Below the pieces are notes generated by a model, which made no database searches, was not told the origin of the DNA, and saw only the letters and a list, made by a program, of their open reading frames with translations. 26,680 nt of DNA from Clostridia bacterium. GTDB taxonomy: Bacteria > UBA6262 > WVXT01. Location of the stretch: positions 1 through 26,680 of the forward strand of contig DAOVHK010000003.1 of NCBI GenBank assembly GCA_030671905.1, given 5' to 3'. Position numbers and translations under genes: made by a program. This document shows positions 1 to 6,772 of the stretch, piece after piece (position 1 is the first letter of the stretch; each line of letters opens with the position of its first letter).

Positions 1-950
1 GGAAACATCACTCCCAGACAGTTATTATTGGGAGCCACCAAATCAGAAATTTTTGAGTCCTCTCTCTTTTCAAGAAGGATAATAGGCTTCTGCCAATCGG
101 AAAGCAACTCCTCCTCTTGTTGAGAGACTAAACAGTGTTTCTTCGCCGTCTCTATATCTGAAACCATAATAGCAAAGGGTTTGTATGGACGTTTCTTCCT
201 TTTACGAAGTCTCTCTACGGCAACACCATTTGTAGCGTCGCAAGCCAAATGGAACCCGCCCAGTCCTTTGATTGCCACAATCTTCCCTTTTTTTAGAAGT
301 TCAATAGTTGCCTCAAGTGCCTCCAGACCTTTAAGGTAATATTCAGAGCCCATCGGCTCGCTTCCGGATTTTCGACTTTTTATGAGTTCTATCTCTGGAC
401 CGCACTGGGGACAGGCATTGGGCTGGGCATGGTACCGTCTCCAGGATATATCCTCATACTCATTCTGGCATATAGGGCACATGCGGAATTTTTTCATCGT
501 GGTAAAAGGACGGTCATAAGGCAAATCTTTAATTATGGTAAATCTCGGCCCACAATTGGTACAATTAATGAAAGGATAGTAGTGCCGGCGGTCAGAACTG
601 TCTTTCAATTCTTCAAGGCACTCCTGACAAAAGGCTATATCCGGAGAGATGAGTACTTCCTTTCGCTGGTGAGAAGTGCTTTCCTTAATAATAAAAGACC
701 GATAACCTCGAGTAGGTTGATAGATTATCTTCTTCTCTTTTATCTGAGCTGAAGGAAGTTTCCGTAAAGTAATCTCATCATAGAATTCCCTTACGTTTCT
801 TTTATCTCCTTCTACTTCCATAATCACGCCGGCTGTGGTATTTTTTACCCAGCCTTTAAGTCCGAACTCTTCGGCTAACTTGTGAACAAATGGACGAAAA
901 CCGACGCCTTGAACAATACCTTTTATTGTTATTTTTGCTCTCGTTTCCAT
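1..950 (-). CDS. hypF: HypF, [NiFe] hydrogenase carbamoyltransferase, N-terminal part (runs off window)
   Basis: HypF makes the carbamoyl/cyanide precursor for the Fe(CN)2CO centre of [NiFe] hydrogenases in the cytoplasm. I read an uninterrupted frame of 316 codons from an ATG at 950 to the window edge; the family is about 750 residues, so under half is here. The order of domains is typical: acylphosphatase (GIVQGVGFRPFV, residues about 12-23), then two zinc-finger CxxC pairs (CQEC ... NCTNCGPRF and CPIC ... ACPQCGP, about residues 107-205), then the start of the YrdC-like domain (AIKGLGGFHLACDA, about 235-248). An AAGGA site lies about 7 bases before the ATG. It follows cbiO after a 103-base gap in which I see no clear promoter or terminator. 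It belongs with the hydrogenase and nickel genes upstream. Confidence 0.95.
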   Translation of the reverse strand, partial: METRAKITIKGIVQGVGFRPFVHKLAEEFGLKGWVKNTTAGVIMEVEGDKRNVREFYDEITLRKLPSAQIKEKKIIYQPTRGYRSFIIKESTSHQRKEVLISPDIAFCQECLEELKDSSDRRHYYPFINCTNCGPRFTIIKDLPYDRPFTTMKKFRMCPICQNEYEDISWRRYHAQPNACPQCGPEIELIKSRKSGSEPMGSEYYLKGLEALEATIELLKKGKIVAIKGLGGFHLACDATNGVAVERLRKRKKRPYKPFAIMVSDIETAKKHCLVSQQEEELLSDWQKPIILLEKREDSKISDLVAPNNNCLGVMF

Positions 951-1053
951 AATTTATTCCTTGAATACTCGGTTAACGATTGGACAAAGAGAAAAAAGAG
1001 GTTTTCCTGTGAAGAGAAGAAAGAATTGTTGACGGGTAAATTCTATAATTTTG

Positions 1054-1755
1054 TTATAGCCCAAAACTTTTCAGTCTGCTATCGTCCTTGAGGATTTCTT
1101 TATCTCCAGTAAAAACAACCTTTCCTCTATTCATCACTACTACCCTCTGGCAGAGCTGCTCAATCATTTCCAGGTCGTGACTCACGATAATTTTTGTTTT
1201 ATCTATTTCTTGCAGGAATTTTATTATTCCTCTTTTTTCCTTACGATCGAGATTGCTGGTGGGCTCATCTAAAAGTAGAATTTCCGGTTCCATCACCAGA
1301 ACTGTGGCTAGGGAGACCAATTTTTTTTCTCCAAAACTCAGGTGGTGCGCCGACCGATTCTCACGTCCGGATAAATCTACTCTTTCCAATATCTCTCCTA
1401 CTTTTCCCCGCACCGCTTGCGCATGATAGCCCAAGTTGATTAACCCAAAAGCAACATCATCAAAGACAGTAGGCATAAAAAGTTGGTCTTCAGGGTCCTG
1501 AAAGACAAGGCAAACTTTGCTTCTTATCTTGCGTAGATTCCTATTAGTGAGAGGCATGCCCAAGACTTTTATCGCCCCATTCTTGCTTTGCAAAATCCCA
1601 TTCAAATGTAGTAGCAATGTAGATTTACCTGCTCCATTAGGGCCTATGATACCGATAGACTCCCCTTCCATGGCATCTAAACTTACCCCGTTCAGGGCAG
1701 GCGTTCCATCTGGATAAGTATAGGAGAGATTCTTAATTTCTACGACTTTATCCAT
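1054..1755 (-). CDS. cbiO: Energy-coupling factor transporter ATPase CbiO/NikO
   Basis: This is the ATP-hydrolysing subunit of an ECF-type nickel/cobalt importer, on the cytoplasmic face. Walker A (GPNGAGKST, about residues 38-46), the signature loop (LSFGEKK), Walker B (ILLLDEPT) and the switch His (IIVSHDL) are all visible in 233 residues, the normal length. I chose the ATG at 1755 over an in-frame GTG at 1767 because GGAGGT sits ideally before 1755. That ribosome site is formed by the last codons and stop of cbiQ, so the two genes are probably translationally coupled. Metal specificity cannot be read from the ATPase; nickel is inferred from the adjacent nikR and hydrogenase genes. Confidence 0.93.
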   Translation of the reverse strand: MDKVVEIKNLSYTYPDGTPALNGVSLDAMEGESIGIIGPNGAGKSTLLLHLNGILQSKNGAIKVLGMPLTNRNLRKIRSKVCLVFQDPEDQLFMPTVFDDVAFGLINLGYHAQAVRGKVGEILERVDLSGRENRSAHHLSFGEKKLVSLATVLVMEPEILLLDEPTSNLDRKEKRGIIKFLQEIDKTKIIVSHDLEMIEQLCQRVVVMNRGKVVFTGDKEILKDDSRLKSFGL

Positions 1756-1757
1756 TT

Positions 1758-2525
1758 TTACCTCCACAATCTAATAAAGAAAATAATTGTTATCAAGCTA
1801 CCTAAAAAGTATAAGTCAAATCTATTTATTTTGAAACTTTCCAGAGTATGAATAGTACCGCTGAAACCCCGGGAAACCATCGCCAGATAAATCCTTTCCG
1901 CCCGCTCGTAGGTTCTAATAAATAGTTCCCCTATCATATACCCAATAATCTTGAACTGGTAAACAGGGTTCTTTTTAAAACTTCTCGAATCTCTGGCATT
2001 TTTTATCTTCATAATCTGGTCAATCAGAAGGAATATATACCGATAGAAAAATGAGGCAATCAAAATTATAACCCGTGGAACTTTGAGAGTCTCCAGCGCC
2101 TTTAACAGAGATGAGAATTTAGTAGTTGAGGTCAAAATGGTCAGACTTAAAACCGAAAGCCACGACTTAATCAAAATGTTTTGGAAAATTAATATGCCCT
2201 TGTAAGATATAGTCAAATTTAAAGTCAAAAAATTATACGACCCAGCAACTTCACCACCTTTAAAGAAGGGAATAAAAATAGCTGTGAGAAGAACAAAAGG
2301 AATGATAACCAGTGACCTTGCAAAAACATAGAGCAAAGGAATACGAGAGAGCAAGAGCAAAATGAGAAGCATTAAAAAATATCCCGAGAATTTGAGCAGT
2401 TCTTGAGGAGGAGTAGAAACAATCACCAGGATAAGGACAAAAAAGAATATCACCTTAACCCGAGGGTCAACACGATGAATTATGCTTCCCAGGTCACTAT
2501 ACTTATCCAGAAATGCGTGCTTCAC
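1758..2525 (-). CDS. cbiQ: ECF transporter transmembrane (T) subunit CbiQ/NikQ
   Basis: A 255-residue membrane protein coupling the ATPase CbiO to the metal-binding CbiM. It opens with the family-typical HAFLDKYSDLGSIIHRVDPRVK, continues with about five hydrophobic segments, and carries the cytoplasmic arginine-rich coupling region (FYRYIFLLIDQI ... ARDSRSF, RAERIYLAMVSRGF) expected to contact the ATPase. The start is GTG at 2525, 10 bases after the stop of a small reading frame (2536-2643) and preceded by AGAGG. The stop overlaps the ribosome site of cbiO. Cobalt rather than nickel remains possible. Confidence 0.92.
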   Translation of the reverse strand: MKHAFLDKYSDLGSIIHRVDPRVKVIFFFVLILVIVSTPPQELLKFSGYFLMLLILLLLSRIPLLYVFARSLVIIPFVLLTAIFIPFFKGGEVAGSYNFLTLNLTISYKGILIFQNILIKSWLSVLSLTILTSTTKFSSLLKALETLKVPRVIILIASFFYRYIFLLIDQIMKIKNARDSRSFKKNPVYQFKIIGYMIGELFIRTYERAERIYLAMVSRGFSGTIHTLESFKINRFDLYFLGSLITIIFFIRLWR

Positions 2526-2535
2526 TTTTGCCTCT

Positions 2536-2643
2536 TCAGAAACTAAGAGTTAAGCCTTCATCGTCAACAGAAAGTGGTCTTGCCCCATAAACCAGAGAAG
2601 GTATATAAAACATAAAAAATAGATAAAGAATTAGATTCTTCAT
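2536..2643 (-). CDS. 35-residue secreted-like peptide in the nickel transporter operon (possible N-terminal gene remnant)
   Basis: A short frame starts with ATG overlapping the stop of the upstream cbiN-like gene (ATGA) and ends 10 bases before cbiQ, filling what otherwise looks like a 114-base gap. The peptide begins MKNLILYLFFMFYIPSLV, a textbook signal peptide or single membrane segment, followed by YGARPLSVDDEGLTLSF. The ARPL-x-x-DD-x-G stretch after the signal reminds me of the mature N-terminus of a family of longer outer-membrane/periplasmic transporter-like proteins; this is recollection and not a search result. It may be a remnant of such a gene cut after its N-terminus, or a genuine small accessory subunit. 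Operon position and overlap are seen directly; translation is inferred. Confidence 0.55.
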   Translation of the reverse strand: MKNLILYLFFMFYIPSLVYGARPLSVDDEGLTLSF

Positions 2644-2933
2644 TGAATTTTTTCTTTTCTCTTCAAAATAGCTCCCAAACCGAAGCCAAGTGCGGCGACG
2701 ATAATCATTCCTACAAGGCCTGCAATTGCTGTTGCTAACTTTTCATTCTTAATCCCTGGTACAGCATAGTCCGGAATAGGAGAGTTAACCACTTGTGGCC
2801 CCTCCCCTCTTCCCAGAAACCCTTTATCTTCAGCAACTCTTTCCAATCCATCCGGTTTAGTAGAAGCAAATGGTGAAAGGAAAACTGCTACTAAAACAGC
2901 AACTCCCAGAAGTATAATAATCCATTTCTCCAT
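2640..2933 (-). CDS. cbiN: PDGLE-domain component of nickel/cobalt ECF transporter (CbiN/NikN-like)
   Basis: A 97-residue protein with two membrane segments (about residues 4-20 and 68-90) separated by an extracytoplasmic loop containing STKPDGLERVAED, the PDGLE signature of the small accessory subunit of nickel/cobalt ECF importers. This version is nearer the NikN type than classical CbiN. It is thought to assist metal loading of CbiM/NikM. GGAGGG stands 7-8 bases before the ATG. The gene sits between cbiM (32 bases upstream) and the 35-residue frame, whose ATG overlaps its stop. Confidence 0.85.
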   Translation of the reverse strand: MEKWIIILLGVAVLVAVFLSPFASTKPDGLERVAEDKGFLGRGEGPQVVNSPIPDYAVPGIKNEKLATAIAGLVGMIIVAALGFGLGAILKRKEKIQ

Positions 2934-2965
2934 TTACATCCCTCCTAAAATATTTATTTCCAATT

Positions 2966-3598
2966 TTACCCATACCTTTGCAACAGGTCAGGACGTGCCT
3001 TTAAAATGAGTCTTATTACTCCCACACTAATAATGGCTTCACCTACGCCGATCAAAGCGTGGACGCCTGCCATTGCCGGGAGAGCTGCTCTTAGGGGCAC
3101 AGTTCCTGAGAATGCCAGTTCTATTGAACAGAATGTGGCTGCCAGGACTACTGCCAGCCAACTGGCAATTCCCACTCCCCATAATAATCCTTTCTTACCA
3201 CCGAAAGAAATCATCACTCCTCTGTAGATGTAGTATCCAAACACAGTGCCTATGATTCCCATATTGAAGATATTTGCCCCCAAAGCTGTTAAGCCACCAT
3301 CCTGAAAGAGCAGACACTGCACAATAAATATTGTGCTCATTACCAAAGTGGCTGCCCACGGTCCAAGTAGCACTGCTGCCATGACTCCTCCGATGAAATG
3401 TCCACTGGTTCCTCCAGCAATTGGAAAATTCAACATTTGAGCAGCAAAGATGAAGGCAGCCATTACTCCCATTAAAGGAATCTGTCGTTCACCAAGACTC
3501 GTTTTCGTCTTCCTAATGGCATAAACTATACCTAAACCAGCCACTATATCCATGGTTACCCAGGTCTCGGCATTCAAAAATCCATCCGGTATGTGCAT
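2966..3598 (-). CDS. cbiM: ECF transporter metal-binding (S) subunit CbiM/NikM
   Basis: The substrate-specific membrane subunit of the importer, 210 residues. The invariant N-terminus MHIPDGFL is present; in the family the free amino group of Met1 and His2 help bind the Ni2+ or Co2+ ion. Other family stretches are LNFPIAGGTSGHFIGG (about residues 57-72) and ALGANIFNMGIIGT. About six hydrophobic helices follow. GGAGGTAAG lies directly before the ATG. A candidate NikR operator is 57-84 bases upstream of the start, which together with nikR next door favours nickel as the substrate. Confidence 0.94.
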   Translation of the reverse strand: MHIPDGFLNAETWVTMDIVAGLGIVYAIRKTKTSLGERQIPLMGVMAAFIFAAQMLNFPIAGGTSGHFIGGVMAAVLLGPWAATLVMSTIFIVQCLLFQDGGLTALGANIFNMGIIGTVFGYYIYRGVMISFGGKKGLLWGVGIASWLAVVLAATFCSIELAFSGTVPLRAALPAMAGVHALIGVGEAIISVGVIRLILKARPDLLQRYG

Positions 3599-3634
3599 AA
3601 ATTCTTACCTCCGTTCGTGACTTATTTTATCCGT

Positions 3635-3682
3635 ATAATATATTTTCTAAAATCGTGTTACGAATAGAGAAAAAAATAATAC
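3635..3682 (-). promoter_or_regulatory. Candidate NikR operator and weak promoter before cbiM
   Basis: On the plus strand GTGTTAC (3655-3661) is followed after 14 bases by ATAATAC (3676-3682), matching 12 of 14 positions of the palindrome GTGTTAC-N13/14-GTAACAC that I recall being described for NikR outside the enterobacteria. A minus-strand TATTAT (3635-3640) could be the -10 box; no good -35 is visible, so the operator would cover the -35 region. A second, better copy precedes nikR. Binding of NikR here is inferred. Confidence 0.5.
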
Positions 3683-3684
3683 TG

Positions 3685-4101
3685 CTATGCTATTTCCTTG
3701 CCTGTTGTGGCCATAGTCAAAGAGCCGTGTTTTACACCTTTTGTTGACTTCAGGCTATAAGCCAATTCCTCGATTTCCTTGGGCTTACCCTTCACTACCA
3801 CTATCTCCAAACAATTGGCTTCATCCAGATGAACGTGTTGAGATGAAATGATGAGCTGGTGAAAATCATGCTCGACATCAGTTAATCTGTTTACTAATTC
3901 TCTCCTGTGGTGGTTGTAAACCAGTGTAATCGCTCCTACAACCTCTTTGCCTTCTACCCATTCCTTCTTGATTAAATTTTCTCTAATTAAGTCTCCAATC
4001 GCCTTAGAGCGAGTAGCATAATTCTTCTCTTTGATATGTTTATCAAATTTAGTTAAAAGTTCTTTCTCCAGTGATACACCGAAACGAACTAAATTTGCCA
4101 T
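3685..4101 (-). CDS. nikR: NikR, nickel-responsive ribbon-helix-helix repressor
   Basis: A 138-residue cytoplasmic regulator that binds DNA when loaded with nickel. The N-terminal ribbon-helix-helix (LVRFGVSLEKELLTKFDKHI) is followed by an ACT-like metal-binding domain. The four nickel ligands known from E. coli NikR (His76, His87, His89, Cys95) are matched, offset by two, by His78, His89, His91 and Cys97 (QHVHLDEANCLEIVVVKG). I chose the ATG at 4101 over an upstream start at 4143 because the family begins here, AAAGGA precedes it, and the region above holds the promoter. The gene has its own promoter overlapped by a NikR-type operator, so it is probably autoregulated and controls the adjoining nickel importer. 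Confidence 0.95.
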   Translation of the reverse strand: MANLVRFGVSLEKELLTKFDKHIKEKNYATRSKAIGDLIRENLIKKEWVEGKEVVGAITLVYNHHRRELVNRLTDVEHDFHQLIISSQHVHLDEANCLEIVVVKGKPKEIEELAYSLKSTKGVKHGSLTMATTGKEIA

Positions 4102-4114
4102 GTCAACATCCTTT

Positions 4115-4141
4115 GTGTTACCTTTCTTATAATTGTAGCAC
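4115..4141 (-). promoter_or_regulatory. Candidate NikR operator overlapping the nikR -10 box
   Basis: On the plus strand GTGTTAC (4115-4121), 13 bases, then GTAGCAC (4135-4141): 13 of 14 positions match the palindrome GTGTTAC-N13/14-GTAACAC recalled for NikR. It covers the -10 box and start region of the nikR promoter, an ideal place for repression. The arms and the spacing are read directly; the protein that binds is inferred from the adjacent gene and the motif. Confidence 0.7.
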
Positions 4142-4161
4142 AATCTATTTATTTATGTCAA
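4132..4161 (-). promoter_or_regulatory. Sigma70-type promoter for nikR
   Basis: On the minus strand TTGACA (4156-4161) is followed after 18 bases by TACAAT (4132-4137), 24-30 bases plus leader before the nikR start. It lies in the 66-base space between hypA and nikR, so nikR can be expressed separately from the hydrogenase operon. Confidence 0.7.
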
Positions 4162-4167
4162 GTATTT

Positions 4168-4515
4168 TTACTCGCCTTCGATACTTTGTAAGTAAACATT
4201 TTTCCCTTGGGTGATTTCTAAATTGTTATCCCCGCAGTTAGGACATTCTAAAGAGGAACTTTGCTGGGAATCTATTTTTATTCCGCAAGCTGCGCATTTT
4301 ACCTGCAATGGCTCTTTGGTGATTTCTAATTCTGCTTTCTCTGCAATAGTACCAGGCATAATGTGGTCCATTAAGCTATGTTTCAGAAAATCCTCTTCAA
4401 TTCCCGAAGCTTCTCCAACTACCACCACAATCTTAGTAATTGCTTTTAGATTATTCTCTTTTGCTTTATCCTCTACTATGTGTAATAAATCCTGAGCTAT
4501 ACCCAATTCATGCAT
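4168..4515 (-). CDS. hypA: HypA, hydrogenase nickel insertion protein
   Basis: HypA delivers Ni2+ to the large subunit precursor of [NiFe] hydrogenase together with HypB. The 115-residue protein starts MHELGIAQDLL; His2 is the conserved nickel ligand, so I moved the start from an in-frame codon at 4539 to the ATG at 4515, which has GAGGT before it. A zinc ribbon with Cys74, Cys77, Cys91 and Cys94 (CAAC ... CPNC) is intact. It ends the hydrogenase operon, 20 bases after hycI. HypB, C, D and E are not in this window. Confidence 0.94.
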   Translation of the reverse strand: MHELGIAQDLLHIVEDKAKENNLKAITKIVVVVGEASGIEEDFLKHSLMDHIMPGTIAEKAELEITKEPLQVKCAACGIKIDSQQSSSLECPNCGDNNLEITQGKNVYLQSIEGE

Positions 4516-4535
4516 ATCAACCTCGAAGGAAAGTT

Positions 4536-5006
4536 TCAAATCCTTTCCAACATTCTAACAATCTTTTCCAAGCCTTCTCTTACCGGCCGGGAAATTTCTT
4601 TTCCAAATTCTGTAGTTTTTGGCTGTACGCCCAAAAGAAATACATCGGCAGAGGTCTCTTTCTGTAAATATTTCGCTACCAGGTTCAAGCTCGCGTTATG
4701 CGTAGAAAGAGACTCATCTTTTATATCGTCCTTTTCTATAATCTTTATCGTTCCCGGGGAACTACCGAAATCAACCGCATCAACCAAAACCATTGTATCT
4801 GGTTTCTGTTTAACAATCTTTCCTAAATAATTTTCAGGGGTTTCACCGACATCAAACAAAAGTAGACGGGGTAAAGGGTTGTTTAATCTCTTTATTATCT
4901 CTGGACCGACTCCATCATCGCCGCGTAAAGGATTCCCTATACCTACAATCAGTACTTTACCCTGGAGTCTATTTTTGAGTTTTGCCAGTTCTTTATTATC
5001 AGACAA
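4536..5006 (-). CDS. hycI: HycI-family hydrogenase maturation protease
   Basis: This endopeptidase removes the C-terminal tail of the hydrogenase large subunit after nickel insertion. It is 156 residues with GIGNPLRGDDGVGP (about residues 22-35), LVDAVDFG (about 74-81) and STHNASL (about 101-107), which carry the Asp, Asp and His nickel-sensing residues of the family. The start is a TTG directly following the stop of the upstream ferredoxin gene; no better start is in frame, and coupling to the previous gene is likely. Its probable substrate is the large subunit at 11528-12727, which has a 38-residue tail after its last cluster-binding motif. Confidence 0.93.
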   Translation of the reverse strand: MSDNKELAKLKNRLQGKVLIVGIGNPLRGDDGVGPEIIKRLNNPLPRLLLFDVGETPENYLGKIVKQKPDTMVLVDAVDFGSSPGTIKIIEKDDIKDESLSTHNASLNLVAKYLQKETSADVFLLGVQPKTTEFGKEISRPVREGLEKIVRMLERI

Positions 5007-5633
5007 TTATTTTTCCGGTTTCTTTTTGCCCCAGATATCTTCAAGGAGAACTTCTCTACGACACCTGGGACAGAGGATGCGAAAGATGTGTGCCCTCCTC
5101 AAAGGAGGACCTATTGTTGGTGGGATTTTTACCAACTCCAATTCTCCGGATGCGGTGAGTAGTAAAGGCATATTACCATATGCTAATGGTCCGAGCTTAC
5201 TCGCCAAAAAGTAAAGGTGGTCTTTAGCTCCAATCACTTTGCCACATTCTTCACAAACTAACAATTCCTTTTCTACTTTAACTATAGCTTCATTCCTATT
5301 AAATAAAGCCAAATCGTATTCTCCAGTAAGCTTGATTCCCTTTTCCGTAATACAATTCGCCTGGCACTGCCCGCAGAAAATACAGATGTCAAAATGCAAA
5401 ACCAGTCTGCGCATGGGTGGTTTTGCTCTAGTGTCATCTTTGACCTCGATTGCTGTTGCCGGACAGACTTCGGCACAGGCACAGCAGCCCACGCACTCTT
5501 TCTCATAAAATTCGGGCTTGCCCCTAAACTTCTCAGGAGGCACGTGAGGTTCATAAGGAAACTTCGTAGTATAAGGACCCTTTATAACTGCTTTAATTGC
5601 TTCTCTTAATTCCCTTAATTTAGGATACTTCAT
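5007..5633 (-). CDS. NuoI/HycF/MbhN-like ferredoxin subunit of the membrane hydrogenase
   Basis: A 208-residue subunit expected to pass electrons to the hydrogenase small subunit. Two [4Fe-4S] motifs are complete: Cys47, 50, 53, 57 (CVGCCACAEVCP) and Cys84, 87, 90, 94 (CIFCGQCQANC). The C-terminal half adds two CxxC pairs (CEEC and CPRC), a possible zinc or rubredoxin-like site as in HycF. I start at ATG 5633, where the family begins (MKYPKLRELREAIK), and not at an in-frame start at 5717 that would run into mrpG. It follows mrpG by 7 bases, so in this operon the ferredoxin is separated from the rest of the hydrogenase core by the antiporter genes. Confidence 0.9.
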   Translation of the reverse strand: MKYPKLRELREAIKAVIKGPYTTKFPYEPHVPPEKFRGKPEFYEKECVGCCACAEVCPATAIEVKDDTRAKPPMRRLVLHFDICIFCGQCQANCITEKGIKLTGEYDLALFNRNEAIVKVEKELLVCEECGKVIGAKDHLYFLASKLGPLAYGNMPLLLTASGELELVKIPPTIGPPLRRAHIFRILCPRCRREVLLEDIWGKKKPEK

Positions 5634-5640
5634 AATAACC

Positions 5641-5973
5641 CTACATTTCTTTTTTGTCTTCTTCGTATTTATCGCAAACTGACTTCTCCCAGAGTTTAAC
5701 TCCAAAAAGATGCGCACCCCGGGCTAAGGCATGAGCAGCAGTGGGAGCAGTAAGAAAGATAAAAGGAATACAAACTAGTGCTTTTATTCCTAAACTGTTA
5801 AACCCTTGCATAATGAAAATCCCGAACATAATTCCACAAGTACCCAATGTGACACACTTTGTGGCTGCCTGAAGACGATTATAAACATCGGGCAATCTCA
5901 CCAGCCCTATACAACCAATTGTATCAAAGACTACCCCAACCACAATAATAATCATTCCTATAATCTCATTCAT
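5641..5973 (-). CDS. mrpG: Mrp antiporter subunit G (MnhG/MbhC-like)
   Basis: A 110-residue membrane protein with three hydrophobic helices and the family motif GxxGLVRLPDVYNRLQAATK (about residues 22-42). MrpG is a small structural subunit of cation/proton antiporters and of the membrane-bound hydrogenases that borrowed them. Its ATG overlaps the end of mrpF by 8 bases. It is the last of the antiporter block in transcription order. Confidence 0.92.
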   Translation of the reverse strand: MNEIIGMIIIVVGVVFDTIGCIGLVRLPDVYNRLQAATKCVTLGTCGIMFGIFIMQGFNSLGIKALVCIPFIFLTAPTAAHALARGAHLFGVKLWEKSVCDKYEEDKKEM

Positions 5974-6220
5974 TAAATTTCCTTCCTGATAGATATTTCG
6001 CCAAAGCTAAAGTACCAATGAAACCCAAAAATATCCAGGCTAAAGCAATATCGATTAAGAACTCCCTCTTGGTATAGACTGCCAATAGCGCACAAATTCC
6101 CACTACCAAAATAGCCAGGATATCAATGGCCACCATGCGGTCAGGAATAGTCAAACCACGCCAGACCCGATATAAACAGAAGAAACACAAAACTACTAAA
6201 ATTAGAATCAAGATTTCCAT
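5966..6220 (-). CDS. mrpF: Mrp antiporter subunit F (MnhF/MbhB-like)
   Basis: An 84-residue protein of three membrane helices with the MrpF signature YRVWRGLTIPDRMVAIDIL (about residues 18-36). MrpF is required for assembly of the Mrp complex. It lies 21 bases after mrpE and overlaps mrpG by 8 bases. The length is normal for the family. Confidence 0.9.
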   Translation of the reverse strand: MEILILILVVLCFFCLYRVWRGLTIPDRMVAIDILAILVVGICALLAVYTKREFLIDIALAWIFLGFIGTLALAKYLSGRKFNE

Positions 6221-6241
6221 CTAACTATTCTCCGTGCAGAT

Positions 6242-6727
6242 TTAATCAAATATTTTTGCTAATATCCTCTCAAATCGACTAACGATAAGTTTAGTTGCTT
6301 CAGCCATATCTTGGGAACGAACATTAATCCAATGAATATACAAATATTCATCCTTAATATCCACACTTAATGTTCCAGGAGTCATGGTAATCGAATTGGC
6401 CAGACATACCTTTGCCATATCACTTTTTAACTGTGTCCTTACCTTAACAATCCCCGGATGAATAGGCATTCTGGGATGGAGCACTCGGTAAGCCACATCA
6501 AAATTTGCCTTGATGCACTCCCACAAGAATATAGGTAGGTAGTAACAGAACCATAAATATCTTTTTATCTGAAAGCATTTCTCAGGCTGTTGTACAAAAA
6601 TATTACCGAAAAGAAAAGCTACCAAGAAGGCAACTCCCATCCCGATGGAAAGATGTTGCCAATCTAAAGCTGAAGTCAGCAACAGCCAAAGAAGAAAAGC
6701 AACAATAAATAGAACAATTCTTTTCAT
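6242..6727 (-). CDS. mrpE: Mrp antiporter subunit E (MnhE/MbhA-like)
   Basis: A 161-residue subunit with N-terminal membrane helices (about residues 1-47 and 60-80) and the conserved hydrophilic domain including NSITMTPGTLSVDI (about residues 111-124). MrpE is a non-transporting structural subunit. AAGGAG lies 10-12 bases before the ATG. A 45-base spacer holding a hairpin separates it from mrpD upstream, the only noticeable gap in this part of the operon besides the one before mrpA. Confidence 0.92.
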   Translation of the reverse strand: MKRIVLFIVAFLLWLLLTSALDWQHLSIGMGVAFLVAFLFGNIFVQQPEKCFQIKRYLWFCYYLPIFLWECIKANFDVAYRVLHPRMPIHPGIVKVRTQLKSDMAKVCLANSITMTPGTLSVDIKDEYLYIHWINVRSQDMAEATKLIVSRFERILAKIFD

Positions 6728-6748
6728 TCTCTTCGATACTCCTTAGGG

Positions 6749-6770
6749 AAAATGGAGTTGACCCCATTTT
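6749..6770. repeat. Intergenic hairpin between mrpD and mrpE
   Basis: AAAATGGAGT and ACCCCATTTT are 10-base arms with one mismatch on the plus strand; in minus-strand RNA that position becomes a G-U pair. On the plus strand seven T follow, like an intrinsic terminator, but there is no plus-strand gene to end. On the minus strand only four T follow, so it is more likely a stability or processing hairpin or a dispersed palindrome than a true stop. Confidence 0.5.
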
Positions 6771-6772
6771 TT

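Noticed and set aside
3614..3664. Inverted repeat TTCGTGAC ... GTTACGAA before cbiM
   Set aside because: The 35-base separation does not suit a NikR or other dimer operator; the GTGTTAC-N14-ATAATAC reading of the right arm is more consistent with the site before nikR.
3599..3684. Riboswitch (cobalamin or nickel/cobalt) before cbiM
   Set aside because: The 86-base leader is too short and AT-rich and shows no recognisable conserved boxes; a NikR operator explains it better.
5634..5717. Extended N-terminus of the NuoI-like ferredoxin (start at 5717)
   Set aside because: The extra 28 residues overlap the mrpG coding region, are unlike the family, and a start at 5633 fits the 7-base spacing.
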